Below are positions 53,941 through 64,000 of a DNA stretch of 64,000 nt, one piece after another. The DNA comes from Enchytraeus crypticus (lineage: Eukaryota > Annelida > Clitellata > Enchytraeida > Enchytraeidae): the NCBI GenBank assembly GCA_905160935.1, contig CAJHZI010000656.1, positions 1,150,005 through 1,214,004 on the forward strand, given 5' to 3'. The translations under genes were made by a program, and so were the position numbers. Each line of letters opens with the position of its first letter. Positions within the stretch are counted from its first letter, which is position 1. The notes beneath the pieces were generated by a model that did no database searches, was not told the DNA's origin, and worked only from the letters and a program-made list of their open reading frames with translations.

Positions 53941-55224
53941 ATACAACTCGAATTTACAAAAATGTCATGCTCAAATTGAATTACATAGCCAACTCAGTTT
54001 TAATGACTTCCTCTACAGCACAACTGATGTATAAGCCTCACAGTTAACATAATAAAAGTAATAAATTTGAAAATAATAATTGGCTAACACTCAATGATTA
54101 AAAGCGCTTGTACCTGTAAACGATAACTGAAATTAAAGCAGTTGTGAGTTACAAAAAACTGAACAAAAGGGGAGAGCGATTAGATTTAAAAAAATAAAAA
54201 ATACATTTTTATTAATTATCAGATTTTAAAAAGTATAGAAACTTTGCATAAGTGCCCAAAGGTAACACTTGATATTTATTAAATTTTGGATTTTCAACCT
54301 ATAAATAGTGCATGGAATAGGCCTAAGCCTACATTTCTAAATAGCCTATACAACAATGAAGGACACTGGGGGGTACAAGTGTCCACGTGCCCCCAAAATT
54401 CAGAATGCCCGGCCACGTGCACGGTTATCATATATGTCTCCGGAGGTTTTGCTACCCTTAGTCTCAATAGATCGCTGTCCCTGCATGATTGGCTGCACGG
54501 TTTAACGTGTAAGCTAAAACTAATGTCAATACTTTATTGCCACACCTTATTTTACTTCTTTATACGCCCGTTAGGTTCCTTTTCTTGTTACACCCAAGAT
54601 AATTTGAATCATCGCCAGTTATATACCTATATCATAACCCTGGAATATCACAATCCTTGTTTAATACACATTTGGCTGAAATTTTTACCTTCATGGGCAT
54701 AATTAAGTAGGTCTATTATTATTATTATTATTAAATAATAATAATAATTTAACAAAAAGATTATAAATATAATTATAATAATAATAATAATTATTATTAT
54801 GAATTAATCCGACCAAGTCGTTCACGGATAGCATAATTTTATTTTCCTAACTGCAGATATGCATGTCTATAGTGTTAATTCAATTGTCATCTCCTCCTTC
54901 TCTGATATTCTTTCGTCAAATGAAATTGTCAAGACGTTGGAATTGTCTTTGGCTGTAGCTTATCAAATAATAATAAGAATAGTTAATATTACTATTATTA
55001 TTATTACTGCCATTGAAACTACTAGTAGTAGACTTGTTGTGCTGTGACAGACCGGCCACATGTATGGTAAACACATTACAGAATATTACCGTATTAATAT
55101 GAATCAACTTTAATTTAATTAAACATTTTAATGCGACTAATATTCGAGCAATTTCAGCAGTCATTGGATATAATTGTTCCATTTGTTGTTGACATTTTTA
55201 TTATCGGAAACTGATTATTTGCAG
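53941..55224. other. No gene seen; ATT tracts
   Basis: Near 54,363-54,430, GGACACTGGGGGGTACAAGT and GTGCCCCCAAAATTCAGAAT vaguely resemble the ends of the hAT element at 3,412. At 54,716-54,800, (ATT)n meets (AAT)n in a broad fold-back. No coding signal is seen. Confidence 0.45.
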
Positions 55225-55236
55225 AAATAAATAATA

Positions 55237-56354
55237 ATGTTTCCTCGCGCTTTTAAGCGTGCAGTTATTACTCCATTGCTTAAAAGGCCCACACTGGATA
55301 AGGAATTATTGTCGAATTACAGGCCTATATCTAATCTGTCGTACATATCTAAGTTCACTGAAAGAATTGTTCTTCAGAGGCTTTCTACTCATCTCTCTTA
55401 CAATGATCTATTTAATAAGCATCAAGCTGCTTATACTAAGCATCGTTCAACTGAAACGGTGCTTCTATCTGTGTGCAATTCTATTGTTAATGCCATGTGC
55501 ACACAACGCTTAACTGGATTATGTATGCTTGATCTTTCGGCCGCTTTTGACACCATTGATCACAATATTCTTCTGGAACGTCTTTCTTCCTGGTTTGGTG
55601 TTCGTGGAATTGTTCTTGATTGGTTTTCCTCCTATCTGACGATCGTTCTTTTAGTGTGAAAGTGATGGAGTACATCTCTTTGCCTTCTCACTTAAAGTAT
55701 GGTGTGCCTCAAGGCTCCGTTCTTGGTCCTATCCTCCTTAACCTCTATACAACACCCCTAAGCACTCTAATCTCTTCTCATTCTCTTGATCATGAATTAT
55801 ATGCTGATGACACTCAAATGTACACTTGCTTCACCCCTAACTCCTATTCTAATGCTGAAACCCTCCTGCAACAAAGTTTTCAGTCTATATCCTCTTGGAT
55901 GTCTGCTAATTTTTTGGCACTTAATCCATCTAAGACTGAATTCTTGTTGGTCGGGACACCTCAACAGCTTCTGAAGCTGAATGGGAAAACTCTTTCGTTA
56001 TCTTCGGGTATTAAAATATCACCTGTTTCTTCTATGAGAAATCTCGGTGTTATCCTTGATAAACACCTAACCTTCTACAAACAAATAACTAAAACTTCAC
56101 AAGCATATTTCTTCCGTATCCGTGATCTTCGTCGAATACGTCCATATTTGTCACGTGCGACAGCTGCTACAATTGGTGCTGCTCTTGTGCAATCGAAGTT
56201 GGACTACTGCAATTCCTTGTTTTTAAATCTCCCTGGCTGTGAGATTGATCGGTTGCAGTTTGTTCAGAATTCTCTTGCGCGAGTAATTTTTTGTAGTTCC
56301 AAGTACTCACATGTTTACGCCTATTTTGAAGTCTTTGCACTGGCTAAAGATTAA
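55237..56354 (+). pseudogene. LINE reverse transcriptase (L2/CR1-like)
   Basis: Frame 1 (55,237-55,659): [38 protein letters not shown] (the QSAYR-x-x-STET block), [20 protein letters not shown] (motif A, Asp present), [18 protein letters not shown] one-base shift near 55,640 moves to frame 2 (to 56,354): YGVPQGSVLGPILLNLYTTP, HELYADDTQMYTCF (YADD box intact), [52 protein letters not shown] and QFVQNSLARVIF. With the single shift ignored, all catalytic blocks look normal, better preserved than the copy at 26-28 kb. A further shift near 56,305 precedes the C-terminal piece. Confidence 0.93.
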
Positions 56355-56379
56355 AGAGGATATCATTTACAAAACAGCT

Positions 56380-56640
56380 TCGTTAACGTATAAGTCCATC
56401 AGCATCCCTTGACAGACTTGTATGTCTCACTTGATTAAATATATGCAGCTTGCTATTACTCGGTCTTCTAAGTTAATTACTCTTGTGAGACCTAGCTTAC
56501 CTTCACGCTCTAAGCTATCTAATCGTTCTTTCCAGCATGCTGCGCCTCAGATCTGGAATTCTCTTCCATCCAATCTTCGGAAATCTTCATTTGAATCGCA
56601 TCAGCCTTTGCTTTCCTATGAGCAGTTCCATAAGCGTTGA
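56380..56640 (+). pseudogene. LINE ORF C-terminal piece
   Basis: Reads SSKLITLVRPSLPSRSKLSN, RSFQHAAPQIWNSLPSNLRK, SSFESHQPLL, the region after the RT (RSFSYAAP-x-LWNSLP) in L2-like LINEs. Stops at 56,640. Confidence 0.85.
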
Positions 56641-57132
56641 AGACCTATCTTTTCCATGTCTCTTTTCCATCCAGTGTCCATGAGCAGCAACCTGCGCCTA
56701 AACCACCTTTTCTTTAACTCCCTTTACTTTGGACTGAGTTTCTGGATTTTGGAATTTGGACCTTTTTTGAACCTTCTTTTTTTTGCTCGCCGGCTTGATT
56801 TTGTCTCAATGGTGCTCGATGTTGTCATTGATGACTGTAGCACTTCAATTATTGTTATTGTTATTAAATTTTGTCGTTTTCGTCACGCATGATATTAGGT
56901 CTATAGTATAAATCCTATTGCAGTGAAAAACTGTATACTAAGTAAAACTGTATATATAATAACTGCAAATCCTACACAGTCAGATCACAGGTTCTACATG
57001 TAATTAAGTTTAAGTGCAAAATTTCAGCGGGAGCGAATAAATAAGAAAACGTACGTGTAGGGATTGTAAAATTACAATCTTTCTGTACTCTGAGTAATTG
57101 AGTATAGTCCTTTATTTCGGGACCACTATCTA

Positions 57133-57136
<4 letters not shown>

Positions 57137-57179
<43 letters not shown>

Positions 57180-57194
57180 ATCTCTCTTTCTCTC

Positions 57195-57225
<31 letters not shown>

Positions 57226-57294
57226 ATTTCTGACTCATTCCCCTCTCCCTCTCTTTCCCTCTCTGCGTCTCCCTGTCTGTCTGCCTGTCTGTCA

Positions 57295-57326
<32 letters not shown>

Positions 57327-57327
57327 T

Positions 57328-57405
<78 letters not shown>
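57137..57405. repeat. Long (CT)n microsatellite
   Basis: About 270 bases of CT with TTTCT, TGTCT and CCCT variants. Serine/leucine frames here are artefacts. Confidence 0.95.
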
Positions 57406-58317
57406 GTTCAGTGTATTTATTGGCTGATAGACTTACATGTACATGTAGAACTTGCCACCATAAAATTCTTACAACTTGTGTTTTCTCTTTGCAAATATAT
57501 GCCTACTTTTTGACTACGAATGCGCAATCATGTCTTATCATGACATATCATGTCATTTGAAATCCATAACATCTATATTTTATACTTTATTTATTTATAC
57601 TTTTTTTAACATCTATACATCTTTCCTGTAGTACATGTTCAGTTCATATTTTAACTATTTTATTATTATTCGTTAACAAATTGCCTCTGTAGCTACTACT
57701 ATAACATTTTTGTATATGTCCACAATGTGCACGTCTGATAGATATACGCTAGTGGTCTTGTAGAATTTTCAGATTAAATCTCGCATTCTCGCACATTTCA
57801 TATCATTTCTATGGCTTAAGAAATAAGGATTGTATACTATTAAGGATTTTATACGTTAGTGGAATTACGCATTCCACTTCCTTACCAACCTGACGCCTTC
57901 GCGTGAGAAACTGGACAATAAATCTTTTGTAGAATTGTATTGTATTTTATGCATTGCATTGCGTTGTATCCACGAACAGTGCGAATGACGTTCTAAGCAG
58001 TTTGAGAGTGACAACGTAGACTTACAGCGAACTCTCTACAGTTCCGAAGAATATTGTTAATTATGTGTGATTTGATCGCAATGTTATTCAAATCAGCTGC
58101 AAACTTCCGGCGATAGAATGAATGCTACTTAAATTTGACACAATTGACAAATTATGCAAAGTTTGAATTTATCTTATACTCAAAATTCAATTTTCTCTTT
58201 CTAGTGAGTTCATACTAGAAATATGTTTCTTGTTCTATGGCTTGTCCAAGAAACATATTCTTATTATGAGTTCGCAACATGCTCAGTACATGTTACATGC
58301 TCAACATGCTTAGAATG
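57406..58317. other. No gene seen
   Basis: AT-rich. TATTGTATTTTATGCATTGC at about 57,937 has short internal repeats. Confidence 0.4.
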
Positions 58318-58552
58318 TCTTATTAGCGTAGGGGTAACGTCATGAAGTTTTAGATGACAGATCCTGAGGTGAATTGAACCCTCGTGGATTCGAATCCCAG
58401 CCGCGCTGATCTGAGAGTAATATCTCGGACATTCACTGGACTGGTTATTCGGAAAATGGTCTAAATTAAATTGTCTAATGGTTTAAACGTGTGTATTAAA
58501 AAGTAATGGATATCAACACAGTTGATCATTTCACTATAAAGGGTGTTTACGA
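58318..58552 (+). mobile_element. tRNA-derived SINE (family B)
   Basis: Head TCTTATTAGCGTAGGGGTAA, B-box region GGATTCGAATCCC, AGCCGCGCTGATCTGAGAG, CGGACATTCACTGGACTGG and 3' end AGGGTGTTTACGAA. Confidence 0.88.
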
Positions 58553-59003
58553 ACACTTCGTTGATCATAAAAAGTGATTCATAACCATTTTCTATTTTGC
58601 TATTTATAGATTTTCGCTTGGGAAAACGTTTTTCTGATGCGGTTTCTTAATACCTTCCTCAGTTTTAGCGTACACTTTTTTACGTCAATTACAATTTACT
58701 GTTGCAGTTCAAATATTTGTTATGGACACTTCTGAAAAATTGTATTCTGCTGCTAGCTACATGCTATTTCTATGCCTCCTGCTAGCTATTTGCTGCAACT
58801 TGTACTGATGCCATTCACATTGCTACGACTCGCATCGATCCCTATAACATTATTTTTCAAACTGGCTCTTTTTCTTGTTCCACTGATCCAAATTTAGAAT
58901 ACTTTTTCTGGTATAGGCTACAATACTGTAAGACTACATCTACACACTTTGACGCTAACAACAGTTCTGTTACCGGTACCTCAATTACAAGTGATCTGTT
59001 GAT
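58553..59003. other. No gene seen
   Basis: A local near-repeat, GCTGCTAGCTACATGCTATT and CTCCTGCTAGCTATTTGCTG, lies at 58,749-58,797. Nothing else. Confidence 0.4.
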
Positions 59004-59011
59004 ATTTATAC

Positions 59012-60505
59012 TAGAGATGGGAATTTTATGAATTTCCAGAGTTTGGGTTCGGTTCGGTTCGGTTCGTTGAAAATGAAAGTTCGGTTCGGGTTCTGTTAGC
59101 AGTTAACAATTTGAGAGTTCGGTTCGGTTCGGTGCGTTGAAAATGAAAGTTTGGTTCGGTTCGGGTTCGGTTCTAACAAGGGTTCGGGTTCGGTTCGGGT
59201 TCGTCTTGCTTTCCAACTCGCAAGAGTTCGATTCGAGTTCGAAATGGTTTGGTTTGGATAATTTTACAGTTGTTTAACTTTACTTATAGTAATCATGGTT
59301 ATGACAAACATGTTTAAAATGGTGTATGGTAAATATGCTTAAAAATTCATTAAGTCATAATAGCTGCCACATTTTTCACCTGCGTAAAAATATGACAAAG
59401 AAAAAAGGAGAGAAGTGATATTTATTCCTGGACATTTCTTAAAATATTGTAAGTTGACCAACAAATTTTCATAATATAGATATTTAGCTTTATTATTGTA
59501 TCTGAAATATTCTCCTTTATTATAACGAGCAATTAGAATGCTTCATCAATTTCTTAATTTTTATTGTCAGTATAGGCCTATATTTTAGATACGTTTATAA
59601 TTAAGTGGAAATGTCTTGGCTAAAATTTGATCCAATATTTCAGAGACAAAGTGCAATTTAGTAACATAAAAATGTCAAATAAAGATGATTTGATAAACAC
59701 TTGTACTTCCGTAGAAAAATGATCATAATATGCACCACCGTTTGCTATCAACTGACCAGTAATAAGCTTCATAATTTACCTTAGGGTTTCAAATTTGAAA
59801 CTCTCAGATCAACTATGAAGTTACGAAAATAGTTATGAAATTATTGCATTGCTATGGTGCAAAATTATTTACTCCAGATAGTCTTAACACATATAGAATT
59901 ATTTTATTACACATATATAATTATTTGTAAATCTGGCTGCAAAAATATTAAGGTAGCACACTAAAATTAGAAAAAATTCATAATTTGAATTTAACAAGAA
60001 CAAATCCACCTAGATTAAGTCAAGCATTATCAGATTTTTATGGAAAACTCTCGTCCCTTTTGTCTCTTTGATGTTAATCTTCATTCCATGTTTCAATGTC
60101 GTATCATTCAGACTATCCATTATCTTCTGTAGGCCCGTCTCGCTTCCCGCTACCATTCCGTTGTACCGCTACCATTTTTAAATTTGTGTCGGAACCAGCC
60201 TTACCTGAATATATGCTGTTAGATATTAACATGTTGTAAGACATGTAAATGCAAAAACTAATATATATTTGTATTGTTCTTATTATCCTTATTTAATGTC
60301 ACGCTGGTGAAGAAGAAAGGAACTACAAGAGTTTTGTTCAGTTCGGTTTGGACGAAGTCTGGGTTCGGATTCGGTTCGGGTTCGGTCAGAGTCTGGGTTC
60401 GGATTCGGTTCGGTTCGGCCAGAGTCTGGGTTCGAGTTCGGTTCGGTTCGGTCAAAATTCTAGATTTTAGGGTTCGGTTCGGGTTCGGTTCGATTCCCAT
60501 CTCTA
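59012..60505. mobile_element. hAT-type element, 1.5 kb, with TTCGG-rich subterminal repeats
   Basis: Perfect 8-bp direct repeats ATTTATAC flank it (59,004-59,011 and 60,506-60,513). The ends are inverted: TAGAGATGGGAAT at the left and the reverse complement ATTCCCATCTCTA at the right. Subterminal regions (about 59,047-59,240 and 60,340-60,495) are packed with GGTTCGGTTCGG and GGGTTCGGGTTCG in one orientation. The middle is AT-rich with no transposase, so it is non-autonomous. It carries a nested RTE-like scrap. Confidence 0.92.
60000..60175 (-). pseudogene. RTE-like RT scrap nested in the hAT element
   Basis: The minus strand reads GMVAGSETGLQKIMDSLNDT, TLKHGMKINIKETKGTRVF, the region just after the FADD box, matching 25,285-25,400. 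Confidence 0.8.
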
Positions 60506-60972
60506 ATTTATACTATCGTTGTAAGTCCTGTCCGGGACACACAGTGGAGATGATGTAATTGGAGTATTAGGACTGACTGTATGCAGATCTAGAAGAGTCC
60601 CATTTAGTTCGTGGCTAGCAGAATGTCACGGTCTTGTAGTAATAGGTTAGCGTATATGGAAGGTTGAGTGAGAAGATTGTAAACAGCAACATAACTTATT
60701 CTTATAATATGAATATTTAATTATGATAGTATTTGATTTGTTCTTTAATAAAAACTTCATTTTGAACTGATATTTAAATGCATTATCAGCCGATCTTATG
60801 ATGTTAATATGTTCTAACTTATCAGGTTGATGTATTTCTGTTAGGAATGAATTTTTAACGTGCCAGTATAATTAGTCTGAAGGTACATTTAATTCACTCT
60901 TCAATTTGGTAGTACTTCATCATACAATTTCCATTGACTTTCGTCAGTATTCATCAGTACACGTATAACAAC

Positions 60973-61380
60973 ATGAAGTTTTTAATTTTAAAATACTTTT
61001 CTATAGGATTTGCTGTGATATGTATTTCTTTGGTCGTAAAATTCGGTATTTTACCTAAAAGTTCGAGATCGAGATCTGTCGAAGTTTTTAATAAACTAAA
61101 CGACATCACAGTGGAAGGAGCTATTAATATGAGCTGTCCATATGCAGTGTTCTCAACGACAACTGGAACTCACGCTTCACTCACTTTTGTCTATCAACTT
61201 CCTCTGACTATCCTGGCCTGGAAGAGAATTGGATTTGAGAGTGTAGTGATTATAGTCGGCTCTCGGGAAGAATGGTATTTTGATTCCACGTACAATTTTG
61301 TCATGATGACTATGAAGAAGCTTGGAGCAGTGTTTATATTCTATGAAGCAGGACCAGAAAAAAACGTTATGATCAGTCAG
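60973..61380 (+). CDS. Exon 1 of the DxD membrane protein gene
   Basis: Codes for residues 1-136, ending FYEAGPEKNVMISQ. Without splicing the frame ends two codons into the intron (GTG TGA). Confidence 0.85.
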
Positions 61381-61469
61381 GTGTGATTGGTTCTACATTA
61401 ACCAGTATATTGTATAAGAACACTTTCGATCCTCGCTTATTTCCGTATCTGTTGTCTCGTTGTAATATA

Positions 61470-61517
<48 letters not shown>

Positions 61518-62651
61518 TGTGATCTTTTGTGTCCGATTTAATAATTTCATACCAAACATCATTAGCATTGTACACTCACGTTTAAACGAGTTTCAAAGTT
61601 ATTCTAACATAAATCCCCATTTGGCTGAATTGATATGGTGTGCATTAATACAGTGTATCACTCGAAATCTTAATAGTTACACCAGTGTCACTTTATATTG
61701 TCAAAAGAGAATGTAATTCAACTATATTTGGACATAGTCCTATTTACATTTGGATGAAAGTTGATGCGATTAGGCTAAATAGTAAAGCCATGAATAATAA
61801 TAACAAATTCAATTATTTAACTAACTAACTTTATTATACCGGTTCAGAAAGTCGCAAAGACGGCACCAGTTCAGTCGCAATTTCATACCTCATCAAAAAA
61901 AGCAATTGTTAAGGAAAAATGCAGACTTTTATAATTTGGTCTACAGTATCTAAAGACTTCCCAACACACACAACACATGCAGGTAGGCCTACACGCATAG
62001 AGGTATTATACGCATACAAATCTGTCACATATAAATCTGTCAGCAAAATTTTCCCTCTCAGTATATGGCCCATCCAATTCTTCTTTCTATCCCTTATGTT
62101 ATCTATAAATTGTCTATTTTATGCTAACCCTATTTAGCACTTCTTCATTTCTTAATTGTTTCTGTCCATTTGATCTTCTCCATTCTTCTCCTTGGTTAAT
62201 GCTTCCAGTTTCTTGATATTGTAATTTCTTAACGTCCAGGTATCACAATCGTACAGGGACGCGGTCCACACCAAAGTCTTTACAATATTCATCTTCGTGG
62301 AATTCTTCAAATATTTGGTTAGTTGTTCTTTCCTCTTACTGAAGGCCTATTTTTCCTGAGCAATTCTACATTTTAATTTTGTTCCACATTCCCCATCTCT
62401 CTTAGCGTCTGTCTTAACTCTTAACTATCTGAACGATTAAAACTCTTTTCCTGTTAGAACTTTGTACCGTCTATTTCTATGTTGACTCCTGCTCTTTTTC
62501 TGTACACTGCTATCACTGTGGTTTTCTTTTTATTAATTTGCATTCCATACTTTAATACAGTAATTTTAAGGCCATCCACAATTTTCTGTAAACCCACTTT
62601 GCTACTAGCAATCATACATTGATCATTGCAAAAAACATATGTATATATATA

Positions 62652-62690
<39 letters not shown>

Positions 62691-63783
62691 CAAGTCTATG
62701 ATAGTCCCAATCCCTAAAAGCCAATGCTGTAGAGTGTTCGGTTTACAGAACAATCAATTTAATGCTTCATGTGTCGAATATCTTAGAGATAATAAGTAAT
62801 CGCATCCAATCCAAAGCGGATATGACATGAGCAAGTCACAGTTTAGTTTTAGGAAAGGTTGCGAGAAAATATAGGCAATAGGAGTAATGAGGTTAGCCTA
62901 CTTTGTGAAAGAAGCTTACTTATTTAGGCCTACTTAAGATATTTAGGACACACAATAACAGAAGATGGGAATTGTAAATTAAAAGTCATTTGAATAAGAA
63001 GTTTCTAATATAAAACGAATTGCTTGTTAAATTCAATCTATGATGTCGTATTACTTTAGTAACTAATGTGATTCTGCTTACTGTATTTAGGTATCGAGAC
63101 TATTCGCTGCGAACGTTCTACACTCAGCATTTAGCAATCACTCTGGGATTGATGATGTTTATCTGATAACCACTGACACTGATATATGGCCTTTGTCGAG
63201 AAGCATTTATCAACTTCCTGAAAATGTCGATATCATTTCCATCAATTCGGACTGTTGTTCTCCATTCAAGCATGAAGGCCGCATGTACCGGATGCTTCCT
63301 ATGACAAATATTGGAGCAAGGATTCGCACTTGGCGCAGTTTAACTGAATTTAAAGGCTTAACACCAAAAACTATAAAAGAAATTGTGGACGTATTCACCC
63401 CAATATTTGGCAAAGTAGCTACAAAGCCTGTAGCTAAAGGTGAAAATACAGGCTGGTTTCTCGATCAACTGATGATTAGCATTTTAATTCAAAATTTTAC
63501 GCAGTCAGGCAGTGAGAAAGCAGAGGGGAAGAGAATTAAATATATACCTCGAAATGTAAGAGTCGATAGAATTGATCGAAGTAGGTGGGGATTGGGGGAT
63601 AAACTTGATGGTCAAGTTGATTCCCATTTATTACTAGATACGTACAAACCACATGTATGGGGAAAAGTTGTAAAACTTATAACGTTAATGTACGGTGCTA
63701 AAACTAAAGAATACCAGTTTTGCGTGGAATATTTTGAGCAATTTCAGGAGCGTTTAATTTCAAACCAATTGGGGACAGTGTGA
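60973..63783 (+). CDS. Predicted type II membrane protein with DxD motif (glycosyltransferase-like), 2 exons
   Basis: Joined from 60,973-61,380 and 63,091-63,783: 366 residues, phase-0 junction (CAG|GTGTGA ... GTATTTAG|GTA). The first ATG in frame gives MKFLILKYFSIGFAVICISL, a short cytoplasmic end and one membrane segment (about 4-25), then a stem rich in Ser/Arg and a lumenal domain. Landmarks are CPYAVFSTTTGTHASLTF, LTILAWKRIGFESVVIIVG, DDVYLITTDTDIWPLSRS (DTD at 165-167, a candidate metal/nucleotide-sugar motif), INSDCCSPFKHEGRMYRMLP, MTNIGARIRTWRSL, GWFLDQLMISI and VRVDRIDRSRWGL. From family knowledge, similar uncharacterised proteins occur in several invertebrates. I infer a Golgi transferase of unknown specificity. 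A frame-compatible TTG lies upstream but the ATG is preferred. Confidence 0.82.
62060..62640 (-). pseudogene. RTE-like LINE RT C-terminal portion
   Basis: Minus-strand pieces: ASSKVGLQKIVDGLKITVLK, YGMQINKKKTTVIAVYRKRA, GVNIEIDGTKF, AFSKRKEQLTKYLKN, TLVWTASLYDCDTWTLRNYN, LEALTKEKNGEDQMDR. Stops throughout. Confidence 0.75.
62690..62985 (+). pseudogene. RTE-like LINE RT fragment
   Basis: SMIVPIPKSQCCRV, YRTINLMLHVSNILEIISNR, then MSKSQFSFRKGCEKI and YLRYLGHTITEDGNCKLK. These are fingers motifs and, after a deletion, the x-YLG motif. Head-to-head with the minus-strand piece across (TA)n. Confidence 0.75.
63091..63783 (+). CDS. Exon 2 of the DxD membrane protein gene
   Basis: Starts after ACTGTATTTAG with VSRLFAANVLHSAFSNHSGI and codes for residues 137-366, ending RLISNQLGTV-stop. 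Contains the DTD motif, the CCSPF and GARI-TWRS blocks and the basic VRVDRIDRSRW block. Confidence 0.88.
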   Translation, partial: VSRLFAANVLHSAFSNHSGIDDVYLITTDTDIWPLSRSIYQLPENVDIISINSDCCSPFKHEGRMYRMLPMTNIGARIRTWRSLTEFKGLTPKTIKEIVDVFTPIFGKVATKPVAKGENTGWFLDQLMISILIQNFTQSGSEKAEGKRIKYIPRNVRVDRIDRSRWGLGDKLDGQVDSHLLLDTYKPHVWGKVVKLITLMYGAKTKEYQFCVEYFEQFQERLISNQLGTV

Positions 63784-64000
63784 TTTTGGCAAAGAAAAAG
63801 TTATAGATTAGTATCTTTTTGATACAGGTGGGTGTTTATCTCTTTGTAGCACAATAATTTGTCAGATTAGCAGGAGGAAGTGGATTCGAATACTAGACAT
63901 ACCCTGAAGCCATCCTTGATGTACAGCAAATCTTAAAACTTTTAAGGAGGTGCTTAGCCTGAAATTCAGACAAAGCTGTATGTGTGTAGCTGTCTCTCTC
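63784..64000 (+). other. 3' flank of the DxD gene
   Basis: Presumed 3' UTR and beyond. No clear AATAAA in this stretch. Confidence 0.4.

Larger units (their letters stand above)
55225..56880 (+). mobile_element. L2/CR1-like LINE, second large copy, 5'-truncated
   Basis: Starts inside the RT fingers ([16 protein letters not shown]) and ends in a 3' UTR with a TTATTG-TTATTG tail at about 56,847-56,866. It shares its protein layout with the copy at 25.8 kb but not its 3' UTR, so it is a different subfamily. Nothing upstream of the RT is present. Confidence 0.88.
61381..63090 (+). other. Intron of the DxD gene, with RTE-like debris
   Basis: (TA)n at 61,467-61,514, an RTE-like minus-strand piece at 62,060-62,640, (TA)n at 62,637-62,685 and an RTE-like plus-strand piece at 62,690-62,985. 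Confidence 0.8.

Noticed and set aside
54286-54702. 138-codon plus-strand frame
   Set aside because: No recognised motif, no splice context, and no repeat-protein similarity that I can see. Length alone is not enough.
57098-57427. Ser/Leu-rich frame of 109 codons
   Set aside because: (CT)n microsatellite; the same applies to frames at 30,305-30,502, 43,776-44,042 and 49,118-49,354.
59047-59240. Interstitial telomere repeat (TTCGGG-type)
   Set aside because: The repeats sit inside the bounded ends of a hAT-type element and recur at its other end, so they belong to the element.
60258-60558. Frames rich in EPNRTRTQT or SGSVRVWVR
   Set aside because: Translations of the TTCGG subterminal repeats of the hAT-type element.

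Overview
This is a stretch of an intron-bearing animal genome, AT-rich and heavily loaded with repeats. The evidence is spliced genes with GT/AG junctions, many decayed LINE copies, tRNA-derived SINEs, hAT-type elements with 8-bp target duplications, and long (TA)n, (GA)n and (AC)n microsatellites. The gene and retroelement types suggest an invertebrate, possibly aquatic or marine, but the sequence alone does not let me name the species. I see no bacterial operons, CRISPR, rRNA genes or convincing free-standing tRNA genes.

Two host genes can be read. (1) A TMCO4-like gene (DUF726 alpha/beta-hydrolase family) lies on the minus strand from about 32,977 down to 6,458. I reconstructed 13 coding exons whose splice phases all agree; they give about 723 residues, with a Gly/Ala-rich membrane segment and a GFSFGA nucleophile elbow. 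(2) A two-exon gene on the plus strand, at 60,973-61,380 and 63,091-63,783, encodes a 366-residue predicted type II membrane protein with a DTD (DxD) motif. It is probably a Golgi glycosyltransferase-like protein of unknown specificity. Its 3' end is inside the window.

Nearly everything else that is recognisable is repeat. Left edge (1-6.4 kb): mariner transposase remnant, LINE fragments, and a 1.1-kb hAT-type element with a perfect 8-bp duplication. TMCO4 introns (6.9-32.6 kb): many RTE-like LINE pieces on both strands, a 2.7-kb L2/CR1-like LINE with endonuclease and RT pieces, SINEs, and a perfect 104-nt palindrome. Between the genes (33-60.9 kb): internally deleted RTE derivatives, a pair of MITE-like copies, minisatellites with 17- and 27-bp units, a retroelement ORF1 remnant, a third type of reverse transcriptase (46.5-47.8 kb), a second large L2-like LINE (55.2-56.9 kb), and a 1.5-kb hAT-type element with TTCGG-rich ends (59.0-60.5 kb).

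The most notable pattern is one family set. A (GA)n-tailed SINE-like family (called SINE-C here), internally deleted RTE derivatives and the RTE-like LINE all end in the same short hairpin (CTGCC-loop-GGCAG, then TGCACTAA and GAGAGA). This suggests that the short elements borrow the LINE machinery. I found no clear evidence of a new multi-gene system; the window is two ordinary genes embedded in a rich record of transposons.
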